In this document: piece after piece, positions 1-8,766 of the stretch
How the letters are laid out: every line of letters begins with the position of its first letter
Numbering within the stretch: position 1 is the stretch's first letter
DNA from: Wenzhouxiangella limi
Lineage (GTDB): Bacteria > Pseudomonadota > Gammaproteobacteria > Xanthomonadales > Wenzhouxiangellaceae
Length of the DNA: 64,000 nucleotides
Direction of reading: 5' to 3'
NCBI RefSeq assembly: GCF_010499265.1
Contig: NZ_JAAGSC010000039.1
Location: 30,779-94,778, forward strand
Made by a program: the position numbers and the translations under genes
Notes under the pieces: generated by a model
What the model saw: only the letters and a program-made list of their open reading frames with translations
Told to the model about the DNA's origin: nothing
The model's database searches: none

Positions 1-43
1 GGTGCGTCCACTTGCATGACCTCGCCAGAAACACCGTCCTGTC

Positions 44-64
44 GTCCCGGACGTGATCCGGGAC
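44..64. repeat. Short palindrome at the edge of repeat element copy A
   Basis: GTCCCGGA and TCCGGGAC form 8-base arms around a short loop. The same palindrome sits at the equivalent place in the other two element copies (12407-12427 and 17851-17871). Positions 1-43 are the reverse complement of sequence just before the 214-bp core of copy B (12428-12470), so the core of copy A probably lies just left of the window. Confidence 0.8.
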
Positions 65-72
65 CTGTACCA

Positions 73-1020
73 CACCAACCCCTCCAGCACCGAGCACGGG
101 ATCCTGTTCCGAACCGGAGGGCGCGGAAACCAGCACGCCCCCATCCGCGCGCCCAGCCAGGCGGCCAAGCCCACAGCGCGCAGCCCGCCAGAACCCTCGT
201 CAGCGCCATTCGCTCGGCACCCAGGCGCCTCCAGCCCAAGCTCAACCACCAACAGCGTTCGCCCGCAGCGCCGGGGCAGGATCACGTGCTCGGGCCCCCG
301 GCACCAACCCCTCCAGCACCGAGCACGGGATTCTGTTCCGAACCGGAGGGCGCGGAATGCAGCACGACCCATCCGCGCGCCCAGCCAGGCGACCAAGCCC
401 GCAGCGCGCAGCCTGTCAGAACCCTCACCAACGCCATTCGCCCGGCACCCAGGCGCCACCAGCCCACGCCTTACCACCAACCGCGTTCGCCCGGAGCGCC
501 GGGACAGGATCACGTGCTCAGCGCCCCGGCACCAACCCCTCCAGCACCGAGCACGGGATCCTGTTCCGAACCGGAGGGCGCGGAAACCAGCACGCCCCAT
601 CCGCGCGCCCAGCCAGACAACCGAGCCATCAGCGAACAACCTGCCAGAACCCTCGCCAACGCCATTCGCCTGGCACCCGGGCGCCACCAGCCCACGCCTA
701 ACCACCAACAGCGTTCGCCCGCAGCGCCGGGACAGGATCACGTGCTCGGGCCCCGGCACCAACCCCTCCAGCACCGAGCGCGGGATCCTGTTTCGAACCG
801 GAGGGCGCGGAAACCAGCACGCCCCATCCGCGCGCCCAGCCAGACAACCGAGCCATCAGCGAGCAGCCCGCCAGAAATCTCGCCAACGATATTCGCCTGG
901 CACCCAGGCGCCACCAGCCCACGCCTTACCACCAACAGCGTTCGCCCGCAGCGCCGGGGCAGGATCACGTGCTCGGGGCCTGCCACCAGCCCAAGCTTAA
1001 CCACCGACCGCGTTCGTCCG
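73..1020 (-). repeat. Tandem array of about four 228-bp non-coding repeats (element copy A)
   Basis: The unit beginning CACCAACCCCTCCAGCACCG starts at 73, 302, 530 and 757, a period of 227-229 bases, and a degenerate partial fifth unit from about 976 runs into the 3' end of the symporter gene. Copies differ by scattered substitutions. The unit occurs inverted at 12.1-12.4 kb and 17.6-17.85 kb. Stop-free frames exist in several phases on both strands, as expected of very GC-rich repeats. None has a ribosome binding site or a recognisable domain, so I treat the array as non-coding. Confidence 0.85.
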
Positions 1021-1028
1021 GAGTCCGA

Positions 1029-2414
1029 TCACCTGCCCGGCGCCCGGGCACCCACCCAGGCAATCCCCAGCGCCAGAAAAAACGGCACCAGCCGCTCGAT
1101 CGCGTTGCCCGGCACCTGCGGAAAAAAGCTGATGAAAATGGTCAACAGGGCGCCGGTGAGCATCGCCGCGAGGCGATAGCGGGCCTCGACGGGGCCGAAG
1201 AACAGCAGCACGATCAGCAGCGGCCCGAAACCGTTGCCCATCACCTGCCAGGCAAACAGCACGCGCTCGAAGATACTGGCCGGGAAGAACAGCGCCAGGG
1301 CCACCGCGGCCAGCCCAAGGAGCACGATCACCGTGCGGTCCAGCGCCAGCGAGAGATTGCCGCGGCGCAGATCATGGCTGACCGCGCTGCCGGCGACCAG
1401 CAGCTGCGAGTCCGAGGTCGACATGATCGCCGCCAGCACCCCGCCGGTGACCAGCCCGCCGAGCACCGCCGGGAGCAGATCCACCGTCAGCACCAGCAGC
1501 ACCGACTCGCCGTCGGCCAAGCTGGGCAGGAGCACCCGACCCGACAAGCCCAGCAAGACCATGCCCAGATAAATCAGCGTCGCCCAGGTCAGGGCAATGC
1601 GGCGCGCTGCGCGAATTTCGTCGGCCGAGCGCAGCGCCATGAAGCGGTTGACCACGTGCGGCTGGCCCGGATAGCCCAGGCCGATGCCGAACAGCCCGGC
1701 CACGAACACCATCGCCAGCAGCAGCGACGGCTGATCGACCAGGCGCAGCAGGCCGGGGTCGTCCAGCGCCTGCAGGCCGCTCCACAGCGCGCCGGGCCCG
1801 CCGACGGCCGCAAGTGCGACCAGCGGCAGGACCATGGCGACCGCCAGCATCATCAACCCCTGCACCGCATCGGTGACGCTGGCCGCCCAGAAGCCGCCGA
1901 GAAAGACGTAGGCGATGACGATGGCCGCGCCGATCAGCATCGCCGTGCTCGCACCGACCGGCGTGGCCGTACTGATCGCCGTGCCGGCGGCCTGGAACTG
2001 CGAGGCGATGTAGAGGGTGAAGCAAAACAGCACGATGACCGCGCCGATGACGCGCAGCCGGGCCTCGTCACGCTCCGGCGTGCCGCGGGCCAGGAACTCG
2101 ACCAGGGTCAGCGCGCCGTTGGCGCGGCTGGCCGGCTGCAGCCGCGGCGCGATAAACACCCAGTTGATGAAAAAGCCCAGCACCACGGCCGGCGCAAGCC
2201 AGATCGCCTGCAGGCCCCAGGCGTAGGCCGCTCCGCTCACGCCCAGTAAGGTCCAGGCCGAGGCCGAGCTGGCCGACGCGCTCAGGGCTGCCACCACCGG
2301 CCCCATGCGGCGACCGGCGAGGTGAAAATCCTCGCTGTCTCCGACCCGGTTGCGGGCCCAGATGCCGATACCCAGCAAGACGATGAGATACACGATCAGG
2401 GTCGCGGCAACCAT
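1029..2414 (-). CDS. Sodium:solute symporter, PutP-like
   Basis: A 461-residue polytopic inner-membrane protein of the sodium/solute symporter (SSS) family. Family resemblance to the proline symporter PutP is clear: an LSASASSASAWTLLG segment in the first helices, GLGYPGQPHVVNRFMA near residues 246-260, and AAIMSTSDSQLLVAGSAV from about residue 328. It probably couples Na+ entry to uptake of proline or a similar organic solute; the substrate cannot be read from the sequence. I chose the ATG at 2414 because the frame upstream of it is not membrane-like and PutP proteins begin just before the first helix. It is somewhat shorter than PutP (about 500). Its 3' end abuts the repeat array. Confidence 0.85.
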   Translation of the reverse strand: MVAATLIVYLIVLLGIGIWARNRVGDSEDFHLAGRRMGPVVAALSASASSASAWTLLGVSGAAYAWGLQAIWLAPAVVLGFFINWVFIAPRLQPASRANGALTLVEFLARGTPERDEARLRVIGAVIVLFCFTLYIASQFQAAGTAISTATPVGASTAMLIGAAIVIAYVFLGGFWAASVTDAVQGLMMLAVAMVLPLVALAAVGGPGALWSGLQALDDPGLLRLVDQPSLLLAMVFVAGLFGIGLGYPGQPHVVNRFMALRSADEIRAARRIALTWATLIYLGMVLLGLSGRVLLPSLADGESVLLVLTVDLLPAVLGGLVTGGVLAAIMSTSDSQLLVAGSAVSHDLRRGNLSLALDRTVIVLLGLAAVALALFFPASIFERVLFAWQVMGNGFGPLLIVLLFFGPVEARYRLAAMLTGALLTIFISFFPQVPGNAIERLVPFFLALGIAWVGARAPGR

Positions 2415-2541
2415 GGGGATTCCGATGCAGGCCTGGCCGCATGGTAAACCGCTTCGACATGAAACAAAAAAGACCCGTTGACGGCAGCGGCTGCTGCAAG
2501 GCGCTACCCTGAGCGTCAATCAATGTCCCGGAGGCTACGTC

Positions 2542-3399
2542 ATGACCGTCCGCCTGCTGATGCTGGTTACCCTGCTCGCGCTGGCCGCCTGGCTGGTGCC
2601 CGGCCAGGGCAATGACGACGAACGCCGCCTGGCGGTGCCGCCCGAAGACCTGATCGCGGTAGAGCTGGCCTCGGTCGGCATGGTGCCCATGACCGGTGCC
2701 CCGGTGGTCCTGCTGCGCGAGCCCGAGAGCGGCTCGGTGGTACCGATCTTCATCGGCCCGAACGAGGCCCGAGCGATCATCGCCGCCCAGCGCGCGATCG
2801 AGATGCCGCGGCCCATGACCCACGATCTGGCCACCGCGCTGATCGCCGGGCTGGGCGGCACGCTCGAGCGGGTGATCGTCGACGAACTGCGCGACGGCAC
2901 GTATTACGGCGCGCTGGAGGTCTCGCGGCCCGACGACGGAGCGGTGCTGATCGACTCGCGCCCCAGCGACGGTCTGGCGCTGGCGGCGCGCACCGGCGCG
3001 GCGATCCTCGTTGCCCCGGACGTGCTCGAAGCCGGCGCCGATATCCCGTTCGAAGGCCTGGGCGGGGACGAGGATGTGGTCACCGCGCTGGGCATTACCG
3101 TCATGCAGCCCGACGATGATCTGCGCGCGGCGCTGGACCTGCCCGAAGGCCCCGGCGTGCTGGTCAGCGCCGCGGTCGGCCTGGCTGCCTTGAGCGGCAT
3201 CGAGCCCGGCGCTTTCATCACCCGGATCAACGACACCGAGGTGTCCACTCCGCTGGACTTTCTGGATCAGATCAACGCCACCCCGCGCGGCGAAAAGGCG
3301 GTCCTGGAATTCCAGGTCGGCGAGCAGACCCGAACCGTGGAACTGGACGTCGACGTTCCCGCCGTCGCACCCCGCCGCGAGCGCCGCGACAGCCTCTGA
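2542..3399 (+). CDS. Exported DUF151 (bifunctional-nuclease-like) protein with C-terminal PDZ-like domain
   Basis: 285 residues. The ATG at 2542 follows a GGAGG ribosome binding site at about 2530. Residues 1-23 look like a signal peptide or membrane anchor. Residues 35-165 resemble the DUF151/bifunctional nuclease fold (PVVLLREPESG, PIFIGPNEARAI, DSRPSDGLALAART). The last ~100 residues look PDZ-like (GVLVSAAV, GIEPGAFITRIND). Most DUF151 proteins are cytoplasmic and lack a PDZ domain, so an exported DUF151-PDZ protein may bind periplasmic peptides rather than act as a nuclease. It is divergent from the symporter and 138 bases upstream of the phosphatase-like gene. Confidence 0.75.
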   Translation: MTVRLLMLVTLLALAAWLVPGQGNDDERRLAVPPEDLIAVELASVGMVPMTGAPVVLLREPESGSVVPIFIGPNEARAIIAAQRAIEMPRPMTHDLATALIAGLGGTLERVIVDELRDGTYYGALEVSRPDDGAVLIDSRPSDGLALAARTGAAILVAPDVLEAGADIPFEGLGGDEDVVTALGITVMQPDDDLRAALDLPEGPGVLVSAAVGLAALSGIEPGAFITRINDTEVSTPLDFLDQINATPRGEKAVLEFQVGEQTRTVELDVDVPAVAPRRERRDSL

Positions 3400-3537
3400 C
3401 CGTTCGTGCGCCAATTCAGGCGGTTCAGGCGGGTTGTGCCTGGAAAACCCGTTGCCGCAACATGCCTGACACCTTCCGGGTGTAACCTTGCCGACCCTAT
3501 AAAAGTGTTCAACCTCGATATCTCAAGGATCTGTTTC

Positions 3538-4821
3538 ATGATGCGAAAACTCCTGCTGTCCGCCCTGCTCTCCTGCGCCACCATCGCGCCCCTTTACGCC
3601 GTTGCGGCCAACGCCGTGTTCATCCATCCCGACGGCACCGGACTGGGCCACTGGAACGCCGCCCGGCTGCTCTACGCCGGCCCCGACGGCCAGCTCAACT
3701 GGGACCGCATGGCGCGCCTTGCCGCCTACCGCGTGCACCAGGAAAACTGGCTGTCGACCACCTCGCACGCCGGCGCGACCGTGCATGCCTACGGCAAGAA
3801 GGTCCACCACGATTCGTACGGGCTGGACCGCGATCAGCCGCTGGTGGCGGCCTCGGGCGAACCGATGAGCCTGATGCACGAAGCCATGGCCGCCGGCAAG
3901 CGCGTCGGCGTGGTCAACTCCGGCCATATCGGCGAGCCCGGCACGGGGGTGTTTCTGACCAGCAACGAAAGCCGCGGCAACGTTGCCGAGATTGCCGCCG
4001 GGGTGATGGAAAGCGGCGCCGACCTGATCTTTCTCGGCGGCGAAATCTTTCTGCTGCCAACCGACGTGGTCGGCGAACACGGCCAGCGCGGGGTTCGCGA
4101 CGACGGCCGCAACCTGATCACCGAGGCCCGCTCGCGCGGCTACACCGTGATCTTCAGCCGCGACGAGCTGCTCGACCTGGATCCGGCCACCGACAAGGTC
4201 ATCGGCATCTTTGCCGCCGTCGACACCTACAACGATGTGCGCGAGGAACGCCTGGCCGCGAGCGGGCTGGAGACCTACAACCCGGACCAGCCGAGCTTTG
4301 ACGAGATGGTCGCCAAGGCGCTGGAAGTGCTCAGCGCCGACGCCGACCGCGAGTTCTTCCTGGTCGCCGAAGAAGAAGGCACCGACAACTTCTCCAACAA
4401 GGCCAATGCGCGCGGCATGCTCGATGCCATGGGTCGAGCCGACAAGGCCATCGGGGTCACCCTGGACTTTATCGAGGCCAACCCCGACCGCCCCACCCTG
4501 CTGCTGGTTGGCGCCGACAGCGACGCCGGCAGCCCCGGCATCTGGGCGCCGCGCGAGCCCGAAGAGGACTACCAGCTGCCGGAGCAAAGCTCAAGCGGCG
4601 CCGAGCTCGACGGCCCGGACGGCACCGGCGGCCGTCCCTTCGTCAGCCAGCCCGACCAGTTCGGCAACCGCCACGTCTTCGGCATCGCCTGGGCGATGGA
4701 AGGTGACCAGCAGGGCAGCACCGTGGCCAAGGCCCACGGTTATCGCAGCGATCTGCTGCCGGTCGATCTGGACAACACCGGCGTCTACAAGATCCTGCAC
4801 ACCGTGCTGTTCGAGGACTGA
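3538..4821 (+). CDS. Alkaline-phosphatase-fold exported protein with substituted zinc ligands
   Basis: 427 residues starting at an ATG preceded by AAGGAT. Residues 1-25 form a signal peptide ending near YAVAANA. Alkaline phosphatase landmarks are visible in order: HPDGTG (metal Asp), TTSHAGAT (nucleophile region), HIGEPGT, EEEGTDNFSNKAN, LLLVGADSDAGS and a C-terminal AKAHGYRSDLLP segment. Aligned by eye to E. coli PhoA, the zinc ligand His331 falls on Asn, His370 on Ser and His412 probably on Gln, while the Asp ligands and the Ser appear kept. It is therefore periplasmic and PhoA-like in fold, but its metal content or activity may differ. The protein is rich in Asp and Glu. It converges on the SLC13 gene with a 10-base gap. 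Confidence 0.75.
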   Translation: MMRKLLLSALLSCATIAPLYAVAANAVFIHPDGTGLGHWNAARLLYAGPDGQLNWDRMARLAAYRVHQENWLSTTSHAGATVHAYGKKVHHDSYGLDRDQPLVAASGEPMSLMHEAMAAGKRVGVVNSGHIGEPGTGVFLTSNESRGNVAEIAAGVMESGADLIFLGGEIFLLPTDVVGEHGQRGVRDDGRNLITEARSRGYTVIFSRDELLDLDPATDKVIGIFAAVDTYNDVREERLAASGLETYNPDQPSFDEMVAKALEVLSADADREFFLVAEEEGTDNFSNKANARGMLDAMGRADKAIGVTLDFIEANPDRPTLLLVGADSDAGSPGIWAPREPEEDYQLPEQSSSGAELDGPDGTGGRPFVSQPDQFGNRHVFGIAWAMEGDQQGSTVAKAHGYRSDLLPVDLDNTGVYKILHTVLFED

Positions 4822-4831
4822 GCGGCTTTAG

Positions 4832-6643
4832 CTACAAGGGAAACAGCAAGGGCACCACCGCCAGCGTGGCCAACAGCATGACGACCTGCAGCGGCACGCC
4901 GACGCGGACAAAATCCATGAAGCGGTAGCCGCCGGCGCTCAAGACCAGGGTGTTGACCGGCGAGGCGACCGGAGTGGCAAAGGCGCTGGAGGCAGCGATG
5001 GCAATCGTCATCAGCATCGCGTACGGGCTGACCTCCAGCGCCAGCGCTGCCTGCAGAGCCACCGGCGCGACCAGAACGGTGGTCGCGGTATTGGAAATCA
5101 CCTGGCTCAGGCCCGCGGTGAACACGAACAGCACGGCCATGACCGCCAGCGGCCCGAACTGGCCGCTGGCGCTCATGAGCGCCTCGGAGGCAATGGCCAG
5201 GCCGCCGGTCTTGTCCAGCGCCGTGGCCATGGGCAGGATGGCCGCGATCAGCACCACGGCCTCGAAGTTGATGCTGCGGTAGGCCTCCTCAATGCGCACG
5301 CAGCCGCTGATCACCAGCGCGACCGCGGCCAGCATCACCGCGATCACGTTGCTGACCAGACCGGTCGTCATCAGCGCCATCATGGCCAGCATGATGGCGA
5401 TGGCGACCGGCGCTCGATGGGCGCGCTCGCTGCCGTCTTCCTGCAGATCTTCCAGCAGCACCAGGTCATGGCGCGAGCGCGCGGTCTCGCGCAGCGCCCT
5501 CGGGCTGCCGGTCAGCAGCAGGGCATCGCCGGCCGCCAGCGGCCGGTCCAGGTCCAGCAGCAGTTCCTCGGAGCCTGCCGTTCGCTGCGCCAGTACGGTC
5601 ACCCCGGCGCCGCTGTGCAGGCGCAGCTGGCGCAGCGTTCGGCCGATGAAGGCCGAGCGCGGCGGCACCACGGCGTCGACCAGCAGCAGCGAAGCCGGCA
5701 ACTCGGCCCGCTCGGCCACCACGCGCAGGCCGAAACGCTCGACCACCCCGGCAATGGCCCCGGACCGGCCGACCACGTACAGATCGTCCTCATCGCGGAT
5801 CATGGTGCCCGGCTCGGCCTTGCGCACGAACCGTCCCCTGGCCGTGGTGCTGGCAATCGCCAGTACGGTCACGCCGAAGCGCGAGCGCAGCTCGCTGCTG
5901 CTGACGTCGGCGGCCGCCAGCAGCGACCCGCGCGGCACCCGCAGCTGCTGCAGCTGCTCGTTGAGCCCATACTGGGCAAACAGCTCGATCCACTCAGGGT
6001 CGGACCGGCCCCGGGACTCGGACTCGGCCTGCCGCTCGGGGAGCAGCAAGCGACCCAGCAGCAGCATATAGGCCATGCCGATCAGCAGCATGACCAGCCC
6101 GGGCGCGAGAAACGAGAAAAAGCCGAACCCCGCCATCCCCGACTGGACCAGCTGGCCGCTGACGATCAGGTTCGGCGGCGTGCCGATCAGGGTCAGCATC
6201 CCGCCCAGCAGCGCCGCGTAGGCCACCGGCATCAGCAACAGCGAGGGGCTGATGCCGCGCCGACGGGCGATGGCCAGCACCACCGGCAGCATCACCGCGA
6301 CCGTGCCGGTCGAGCTCAGCAGCCCCGACAACACGGCGGTGACCAGCATGACGACGGCCGTCAGGCGCGCCGTGCTGCCGCCGGCCAGCACTTCGACCTG
6401 CCGCCCCATGGCGTCGGCCACCCCGGTCCGGAACAGGCCGGCGCCGACCACGAACAAGCCGGCAATCATCAGCACCACCGGGTCGGAAAAACCGGCCACG
6501 GCCTCGGTGGTCGTGATCACCCCGGTCAGCACCAGCGCGAGCAGGCCCACCAGCGCAACCAGGTCCAGGCGCCAGCGATTGCTGACGAACAGCGCCAGCA
6601 TGCCGGCCAGCACGGCCAGGGCAATGGTCAGATCCGTGGACAT
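4832..6643 (-). CDS. SLC13/DASS family permease with two TrkA-C domains
   Basis: 603 residues. Hydrophobic helices at about 1-210 and 405-603 flank two soluble RCK/TrkA-C-like domains (about residues 225-310 and 320-390; for example GVTVLAIASTTARGRFV and DEDDLYVVGRSGAIAGV). This arrangement is typical of SLC13-type anion permeases (sulfate, dicarboxylate or phosphate). GTPPNLIVSG in the first half and ATPVASPVNTLV in the second match the two substrate-binding loops of the family. TrkA-C domains usually sense ligands and gate transport. Substrate unknown; sulfate is attractive given cysDNC in the window, but that is inference. Confidence 0.85.
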   Translation of the reverse strand: MSTDLTIALAVLAGMLALFVSNRWRLDLVALVGLLALVLTGVITTTEAVAGFSDPVVLMIAGLFVVGAGLFRTGVADAMGRQVEVLAGGSTARLTAVVMLVTAVLSGLLSSTGTVAVMLPVVLAIARRRGISPSLLLMPVAYAALLGGMLTLIGTPPNLIVSGQLVQSGMAGFGFFSFLAPGLVMLLIGMAYMLLLGRLLLPERQAESESRGRSDPEWIELFAQYGLNEQLQQLRVPRGSLLAAADVSSSELRSRFGVTVLAIASTTARGRFVRKAEPGTMIRDEDDLYVVGRSGAIAGVVERFGLRVVAERAELPASLLLVDAVVPPRSAFIGRTLRQLRLHSGAGVTVLAQRTAGSEELLLDLDRPLAAGDALLLTGSPRALRETARSRHDLVLLEDLQEDGSERAHRAPVAIAIMLAMMALMTTGLVSNVIAVMLAAVALVISGCVRIEEAYRSINFEAVVLIAAILPMATALDKTGGLAIASEALMSASGQFGPLAVMAVLFVFTAGLSQVISNTATTVLVAPVALQAALALEVSPYAMLMTIAIAASSAFATPVASPVNTLVLSAGGYRFMDFVRVGVPLQVVMLLATLAVVPLLFPL

Positions 6644-6668
6644 CTCCAGTAGGCCGTTGGCGGATGGC

Positions 6669-8633
6669 TCAGGCGTTCGATTCGGCCGTACTCAGACGTC
6701 CGGCCGCAGCCAGCCGGGCGAGGCAGTCGCCCACGTCTTCCGGAGCAAAGGGCTTGGGCAGGAAATCGTCGGCGCCGATCTGGCCGAGAAAGAACTGGTC
6801 GGTGGCCTGCGGGTTGCCGCTGATCATCACCACCGGCACATCGGCCATGGCCGGGTCTTTGCGCAATTGTCGCAAGGTGGCAAATCCGTTGATGCCCGGC
6901 AGCAGAATATCAAGAAATATCAGTTCCGGCACTTGCGCGCAAGCCCGCTCCAGCCCCTGCTCACCGCTGTCGGCGGTCTCGACCTCATGGCCGGACTGTT
7001 CCAGAATCCGGCTGAGCGTTTCGCGCACGGTCGATGAGTCGTCGATCACCAGGATGCGGCGACGCAATGCGGCCGAGGGTTCAACGGATTCCACCGGCTC
7101 CTGCGGCTGCACCGGCGGCGTCGGACCGGCATCCGGGCGCCGGCCAAAAAGCTTGCGCAGACCCGAAAAACGCCAGCGCGACCCGGGCGAGACCAGCGGC
7201 TCGTCGGCGCCGTCAGGATCCTCGGCCGCATCGGGGGCCGAAGGCTCGCCGGCCTCGTAGAGCCGCATCAAGGCGCCGGTCAGGGCCCGCATGCTGATGT
7301 TTTCAGCACCGTCGGGCAGGATGTCGCGAATGCCGATCCGGCCCTCGTCATCGTCCTCGAACTGGGCCGCCAGTTCCTGCTGCGGCCCCAGCACCAGTTG
7401 ACCTTCGACCCGCCGCACCGAGCGAACCACGGGCCGCTGTTTCGAGCCCGAGCGCATGTTCATCACCACGCCCAGTTCATCGTTGACCAGGCGGACCAGC
7501 GTGCCGGGCGGCACCCATCCCAGAAACTGAATGAAAGCCTCGACCAGGGCGGGTTCGAACTGGCTGCCACGCGCGCGCCAGAGTTCGCCCAGCGCGCGCT
7601 GGTGGGACCGGGCGGCACCATGCGGTCGAACCGAGGTGATGGCGTCATAGGCATCGACCACGGCAATCAATCGGGCCATCACCGGAATGGCGTTCCCATT
7701 CAATCCATGGGGGTAGCCGCTGCCATCCGGGCGCTCATGGCTGCTGCGAACCGCGCTGGCGACTTCCATGGGCACATCCGGATGGCTTTTGAGCAGATCG
7801 AAGCCCACGATCACATGACGGCGGACCTCCTCGATCTCCGAATCACTTAGCGGACCCGCCTTGTCGAGCAGGGCGTGATCCAGCCGCGCCTTGCCGATAT
7901 CGTGCAGCATGCCGACCTGACCGGCGGTCTCGATCCGCTCCCGCCGCCAGCGCATGCCAAAGGTCAGACCCATGCTGAGAATGGCGGTGTTGACGACGTG
8001 CTGGGCGGTGTAGTGCTGCGCTTCCTTGATCCGGGTCAGCCAGACCAGGCCGGCCAGACAGTCGTCCAGCGCGTCAGCCAGATTCCGGACCACCTCGTTG
8101 ACCGCCGCCATGTCCAACCGCGCGGAATCCTGAAAGGTCTGCAGCAATAGCGCGGTTTTTTCATTGAGCTCGCGGTGCAGTGCCCAGGCACGCCGCAGTT
8201 GCGACGGTCCGATCCGGCTGTCCTGCAGGGCCCGGATCTGATCCGGGATGGCCGGCAGAGGTTCGTAGATCGGATCGGCATACCGTCCCGGCGGACGGAA
8301 AAGGTTGCGGCTGCGGCGCAGATCGATGATGACCCAGCGGCAATGCTCGACCATCCACTGCTTCTGCTCCGGGCTTTCCAGCAGCAGCCCGGTCGGGTCG
8401 GGATAAGGTGTTTTACTCCACGCAATATCCAGACGTGCGACCATATGCCCCGTCTTGAGCTGGGAAGGCAGCGTACGAATCAGGTGTTCGGCGGCATCGC
8501 CGCGGTCGAGTCCGTCTGCCGTCAGAGGCTTGATTGCATTCTCCCCAAACTCGGAGCTGTTCGAAACCTCATGCAACTTTTGCGCCAATATGGGAAAATC
8601 CTCGAAAAATGACCCCTGACTATCGGTACCCAC
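6669..8633 (-). CDS. HD-GYP phosphodiesterase with N-terminal DUF3391 and C-terminal receiver domain
   Basis: 654 residues. The N-terminal ~150 residues resemble DUF3391 (TGHMVARLDIAW). An HD-GYP domain occupies about 210-375 (MLHDIGKARLD and SHERPDGSGYPHGL). A linker with Pro/Asp-rich low complexity follows, then a CheY-like receiver at about 525-645 (VIDDSS, phospho-acceptor Asp in LIFLDILLPG, KPF). HD-GYP proteins hydrolyse c-di-GMP; a receiver at the C terminus instead of the N terminus is uncommon. The usual HHE before xxDGxGYP reads SHE here, so one metal-site histidine may be missing. The start is a GTG without a clear ribosome binding site and the first ~40 residues are unconvincing, so translation may begin further in. 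Confidence 0.8.
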   Translation of the reverse strand: MGTDSQGSFFEDFPILAQKLHEVSNSSEFGENAIKPLTADGLDRGDAAEHLIRTLPSQLKTGHMVARLDIAWSKTPYPDPTGLLLESPEQKQWMVEHCRWVIIDLRRSRNLFRPPGRYADPIYEPLPAIPDQIRALQDSRIGPSQLRRAWALHRELNEKTALLLQTFQDSARLDMAAVNEVVRNLADALDDCLAGLVWLTRIKEAQHYTAQHVVNTAILSMGLTFGMRWRRERIETAGQVGMLHDIGKARLDHALLDKAGPLSDSEIEEVRRHVIVGFDLLKSHPDVPMEVASAVRSSHERPDGSGYPHGLNGNAIPVMARLIAVVDAYDAITSVRPHGAARSHQRALGELWRARGSQFEPALVEAFIQFLGWVPPGTLVRLVNDELGVVMNMRSGSKQRPVVRSVRRVEGQLVLGPQQELAAQFEDDDEGRIGIRDILPDGAENISMRALTGALMRLYEAGEPSAPDAAEDPDGADEPLVSPGSRWRFSGLRKLFGRRPDAGPTPPVQPQEPVESVEPSAALRRRILVIDDSSTVRETLSRILEQSGHEVETADSGEQGLERACAQVPELIFLDILLPGINGFATLRQLRKDPAMADVPVVMISGNPQATDQFFLGQIGADDFLPKPFAPEDVGDCLARLAAAGRLSTAESNA

Positions 8634-8766
8634 CTGTTTTCAGAGTGTTTGTTTCCGGCACTGGCATCGGCAAGGTGCCGCTTTTGGGCCATAGCGGCCT
8701 TGAAACGTCAGCGGCAAGCAACTCGAGGCATCCCGGTCACGGCCAGGCTTTCAGCGGGAGAAGCCG

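Noticed and set aside
73-1020. Possible CRISPR array
   Set aside because: The repeat period is about 228 bases with the whole unit repeated; there are no short repeats with unique spacers and no cas genes.
16-1179. Open frames of up to 387 codons in the left repeat array
   Set aside because: They follow the repeat period, occur in several frames on both strands, have no ribosome binding site and give low-complexity Pro/Arg-rich products.
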